Positions 61,238 through 64,000 of a stretch of DNA of 64,000 nucleotides are shown here, piece by piece. Numbering within the stretch: position 1 is the stretch's first letter; every line of letters starts with the position of its first letter. The position numbers and the translations under genes are program-made. The notes beneath the pieces were generated by a model that worked only from the letters and a program-made list of their open reading frames with translations, made no database searches and was not told the DNA's origin. The stretch comes from Frondihabitans sp. 762G35 (lineage in GTDB: Bacteria > Actinomycetota > Actinomycetes > Actinomycetales > Microbacteriaceae), in the NCBI RefSeq assembly GCF_002074055.1, contig NZ_CP014619.1, forward strand, positions 744,001-808,000, read 5' to 3'.

Positions 61238-62186
61238 CGTCGAACCCCTCTCCGGTGAGATCCACGAAGCGGTCCTCGAGGCTCGCTCCCGCGACCTGGA
61301 ATCCGCGCAGCCGCACGCCCTCGGCGACGAGGGCGGCCGAGATGCTCTCCGGGGCGGGACCTCCGGCGGTCAGCTCGGCGGTGACGGTGTCGGCGCGGAC
61401 CGGGTGCCCCGCGTCGGCGGGGGCAGGATGCAGCCCGAGACGCTGCAGGACGGCGGCCGCCACCTCGCCGTCCGGCGTGACCACGCTGACCCGCTGGACG
61501 CCCTGGGCGCGCAGCTCGTCGAGCGTGCCCTGGGTGAGGAGCCGACCGGCGCTCATGACGGCCACGTGCGTGCACATCTGCTCGATCTCGGACAGCAGGT
61601 GGCTCGAGACGAAGATCGTGGTGCCCTCGCCGGCGAGGGAGCCGATCAGCGTGCGGACCTCGCGGGTGCCCTGGGGGTCGAGCCCGTTGCTCGGCTCGTC
61701 GAGGATGAGGAGCTCGCGGGGCATCAGGAGCGCGTTCGCGATCCCGAGACGCTGCTTCATGCCGAGCGAGTAGGCGTGGGCCTTCTTGTCGGCGGCGTGC
61801 CCGAGGCCGACCCGTTCGAGGGCGGCGTCGACCCGCGCCTTCCGTGTGGCGCCTGGGGCGTCGCGGTCGGCGGTGTCGAGTCGCAGGAGGTTGGCGCGGC
61901 CGGAGAGGAACGGGTAGAACGACGGACCCTCGACGAGGGCCCCGACGCGGGGGAGGACCCGGTGGAGGCTCCGGGGCATGTCGCCTCCGAGCATCCTGAC
62001 CTCGCCGCTCGTGGCCCTGGTGAGCCCGAGCAGCATGCGGATCGTGGAGGTCTTGCCCGAGCCGTTCGGACCGAGGAACCCGAAGACGCTGCCCGAGGGC
62101 ACGGCCAGGTCGAGATCGGCGACGGCTCGCTGACGACCGAACTGCTTCGTGAGAGCCGTCGTCTCGATCGCGAGCGAGTCTGCCAC
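61227..62186 (-). CDS. ABC exporter ATP-binding protein
   Basis: Nucleotide-binding subunit, 319 residues. Walker A GPNGSGKTS, Q-loop, signature YSLGMKQRLGIA, Walker B LLILDEPSNGLDP and the H-loop SSHLLSE. A C-terminal accessory region of about 90 residues ends in LEDRFVDLTG, as in CcmA/NatA-type exporters. GTG start five bases after the upstream secreted protein gene, so all three genes probably form one unit. Confidence 0.93.
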   Translation of the reverse strand: MADSLAIETTALTKQFGRQRAVADLDLAVPSGSVFGFLGPNGSGKTSTIRMLLGLTRATSGEVRMLGGDMPRSLHRVLPRVGALVEGPSFYPFLSGRANLLRLDTADRDAPGATRKARVDAALERVGLGHAADKKAHAYSLGMKQRLGIANALLMPRELLILDEPSNGLDPQGTREVRTLIGSLAGEGTTIFVSSHLLSEIEQMCTHVAVMSAGRLLTQGTLDELRAQGVQRVSVVTPDGEVAAAVLQRLGLHPAPADAGHPVRADTVTAELTAGGPAPESISAALVAEGVRLRGFQVAGASLEDRFVDLTGEGFDVAG

Positions 62187-62191
62187 CGCCG

Positions 62192-63337
62192 CTACTTCTG
62201 GGCGGCGACGGCCGCCTCGAGATCGGCGGCGCTCACCGACCCGACGTAGACCTTGCCGCTGTCGGCGAGGAAGACCGAGAGGAGCGACGTCTGGACGACC
62301 TTGCCGCCCGCGACGGGCTTCAGCACCTGGTCGAGGAGCTGCGACGACGAGCCCGAGCCCTCGGAGAGCGACGTGAGAGCACCGGTCGGCAGCGTGGCCG
62401 CGATGATCGAGCTCCAGCCGGAGCCGATCACGGTCGGACGCGCCTCGGCGCGGGCCGCCTTCTCGGAGGCCTTGCGCTCGGCGTTCGCCGTGGCGTCGCC
62501 CTGGGAGAGCGCACCGGGGTGCTTGGCGTGGGAGCGGGCCGACGGCACCGTCTTGTCGGTCACCGTGGCGCCCTTCGGCGGGCTGAAGGCGAACGTGTCG
62601 GCGGACGGCGTCGAGTAGTCGATCGACGTGAAGGCGACCGAGTAGGCGGGAGCGGCCTGGCCGCGGGCGTCGATGACCGCCTTGAGCGGAACGCCCGTCG
62701 TCGCGTCGACGGCGAGGGTCACGCTGCCGACGAGGGTCGTGGAGTCTTTCGGCGTGAGCGTGATCTGGTACGCCTTCTGTCCGGCGACCAGGACGTTGCT
62801 GCTCGTCGCGACGGTCGTGTAGCGGCCGATCGCGTCGAGGGCCTTCTGCGCGACCTCGGTCGGCGTGGGGAGGGTCGCGGTCGAGGGGGCCGACTCTGCG
62901 GAGGAGCCGGACGGCAACGTGACGTGGAGGGCGGTGTTCGCCTTCGAGTCGTAGGCCCACACGGAGTCGCCGTTGCGGGTGACGTCGCGCTCCGCGAGGT
63001 CGTCGAGGGTCTGGATCCGGGAGGCCGTGGTGCCCTTGACGTAGACCTTGGCCTTATGGGTCCCGGTCAGCTGCGCGAGGACGCCGTCGACACCGGACTT
63101 GGCCGATGAGCCGAGCGCCGAGGTGGGAACCTGGGGGAGACCGAGATCGGCGGTCTGCGTGACGCTGCCGGAGAAGGACGTACCGACGCTCTTCTCGGCG
63201 AGGGCGACGATGCCGGCCGCGGACTTCGACGGGAGCTGGACATCGGCGTTGGCCATCGACGGGATCGCCACCGCGCCCGCGATCACCACGGCGGGGACGA
63301 CGAGGGCGGGGACCCAGCGGAGCTGCGACTTCTTCAT
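62192..63337 (-). CDS. LolA-like (DUF2092-type) secreted protein
   Basis: 381 residues with an N-terminal signal peptide (VPALVVPAVVIAGAVAIPSMANA) and a beta-rich fold like outer-membrane lipoprotein carriers: FSGSVTQTADLG, GDSVWAYDSKANTALHV and YQITLTPKDST are typical of the actinobacterial LolA-like group. These act with sigma-factor regulation or envelope lipid binding in other genera. ATG with AAAGG upstream. As the first gene of a three-gene unit with an ABC exporter, it may hand over or sense the exporter's substrate. Confidence 0.82.
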   Translation of the reverse strand: MKKSQLRWVPALVVPAVVIAGAVAIPSMANADVQLPSKSAAGIVALAEKSVGTSFSGSVTQTADLGLPQVPTSALGSSAKSGVDGVLAQLTGTHKAKVYVKGTTASRIQTLDDLAERDVTRNGDSVWAYDSKANTALHVTLPSGSSAESAPSTATLPTPTEVAQKALDAIGRYTTVATSSNVLVAGQKAYQITLTPKDSTTLVGSVTLAVDATTGVPLKAVIDARGQAAPAYSVAFTSIDYSTPSADTFAFSPPKGATVTDKTVPSARSHAKHPGALSQGDATANAERKASEKAARAEARPTVIGSGWSSIIAATLPTGALTSLSEGSGSSSQLLDQVLKPVAGGKVVQTSLLSVFLADSGKVYVGSVSAADLEAAVAAQK

Positions 63338-63457
63338 GACGACACCTTTCGAGAACGCGTCACCTGGGCGGTGCGGCGTTCGTTGAGAGAAAAGTACGCG
63401 TCCAGTCTGCGAGCCGGATGGGTCTTCGGTCACGCGCGGGCGGGTACCGTGCACCGC

Positions 63458-64000
63458 ATGACAGAACTCGACGACGCGGTCGTCCTCGTCCTCGGCGCAT
63501 CCGGCGGTCTCGGCTCCCGGATCGCGGCCCTCCTCGAAGAACGCGGCGCCGTGGTGGTCCGCGGCGGGAGCCCCGCCGGCGGCCTCACGGGGGAGAACGC
63601 CTACCTGGCGGATCTCCGCGACAGGGCGGGAGCCGGCTCCCTCGTCCAGGCCGCGCTGGCGGCCCACGGCCGCCTCGACGGCGTGATCGTGGCGGCCGGT
63701 GCCGTGGCCTTCGGCCCGGCGTCGACACTCGCCGACGACACCCTCGACGAGCTCTTCGCGATCAACGCGCTCGCGCCGATCCGGGTGATCCGCGACTCCT
63801 TCGCACCGCTCGCCGCCTCCTCCGAGGCCGGACGGAAGCCGTTCGTGATCACGCTCAGCGGCGTCGTCTCGGAGGCGCCCACGAGCGGGATGGCGGCGTA
63901 CTCCGCGGCGAAGTCGGCGCTCGGCGCCTTCGTGCAGGCCACGTCGAGGGAGTACCGCCGGAGCGGCATCCGACTGCTCGACGCCCGCCCCGGCCACACC
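63458..64000 (+). CDS. Short-chain dehydrogenase/reductase, N-terminal part
   Basis: The gene runs off the window's right edge; 181 residues are visible. NAD(P)-binding GASGGLGSRIA at residues 13-23, VIVAAGAVAFGP (the NNAG position), catalytic Ser in TLSGVV and Tyr-Lys in AAYSAAKSALGAF, then DARPGHT. A compact classical SDR lacking about 50 residues at the end. TACCGT lies seven bases before the ATG, so it is probably leaderless. Divergent from the LolA-like gene. Substrate unknown. Confidence 0.87.
   Translation, partial: MTELDDAVVLVLGASGGLGSRIAALLEERGAVVVRGGSPAGGLTGENAYLADLRDRAGAGSLVQAALAAHGRLDGVIVAAGAVAFGPASTLADDTLDELFAINALAPIRVIRDSFAPLAASSEAGRKPFVITLSGVVSEAPTSGMAAYSAAKSALGAFVQATSREYRRSGIRLLDARPGHT

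Noticed and set aside
62739-62747. A single GTGGAGTCT resembling the repeat core
   Set aside because: It lies inside the LolA-like gene in frame, without an inverted arm nearby; a chance match.

Overview
The window reads as a stretch of chromosome from a high-G+C actinobacterium, most likely a member of the Microbacteriaceae (Micrococcales). The grounds are G+C-rich coding DNA with many GTG and some TTG starts, a mycothiol S-conjugate amidase (Mca) and a mycoredoxin, a mycosin-like protease fragment, actinobacterial small membrane families (DUF4307, DUF4245, DUF3817) and an LAxTG-type sorting signal. About 66 protein genes and one tRNA gene are supported. I see no rRNA, CRISPR array, insertion sequence or prophage. 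The genus is inference.

Layout. 0-13 kb: protease tail, type II NADH dehydrogenase, an unusual tRNA-Leu(UAA), a two-component system divergent from a small two-repeat secreted protein, a large Ig-like membrane protein, a sortable M1 peptidase, lemA-htpX, and a YcaQ-type DNA glycosylase. 13-24 kb: AI-2E-family permease with threonine ammonia-lyase, greA, DUF4307 divergent from mca, TrhA/hemolysin III, a cis-prenyltransferase with a class V aminotransferase-like protein, a BLUF blue-light sensor divergent from a PIN-PhoH protein with a structured leader, and an A24 prepilin peptidase. 24-36 kb: a housekeeping block of fumC, carbonic anhydrase, DUF4245, xseB-xseA, ispH, fba facing away from glpX, rmuC, a DEDDh exonuclease and ychF.

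37-43 kb is the most accessory-looking part. It has a lower-G+C islet with an AbiF/Abi_2-type HEPN RNase gene directly preceded by a small terminator-like hairpin RNA, which looks like an RNA-antitoxin arrangement. Next comes an operon of a membrane-bound class III nucleotide cyclase, an MscS channel with a cyclic-nucleotide-binding domain, and a small protein. Both the cyclase and the nucleotide-binding domain lack key residues. 43-50 kb: an MsrB-MsrA fusion, a TetR/MMPL efflux pair, an epimerase, an aldo/keto reductase with a LysR regulator, and small membrane proteins. 50-59 kb: a carbohydrate locus with an ABC importer lacking its own ATPase, divergent from a ROK regulator, a ROK sugar kinase and two Gfo/Idh/MocA dehydrogenases. 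59-64 kb: mycoredoxin, a DJ-1/PfpI protein, an ABC-2 exporter with a LolA-like secreted protein, and a truncated SDR gene.

Three window-wide patterns stand out. First, an 82/84-bp palindromic repeat family (core GTGGAGTCTC...GAGACTCCAC) forms tandem arrays at two loci 28 kb apart. Second, more than a dozen genes have a TANNNT -10 hexamer placed 6-8 bases before the start codon, which implies leaderless transcription. Third, the word GCAGGA(G/T)CC and its complement recurs inside genes even where it forces rare codons.
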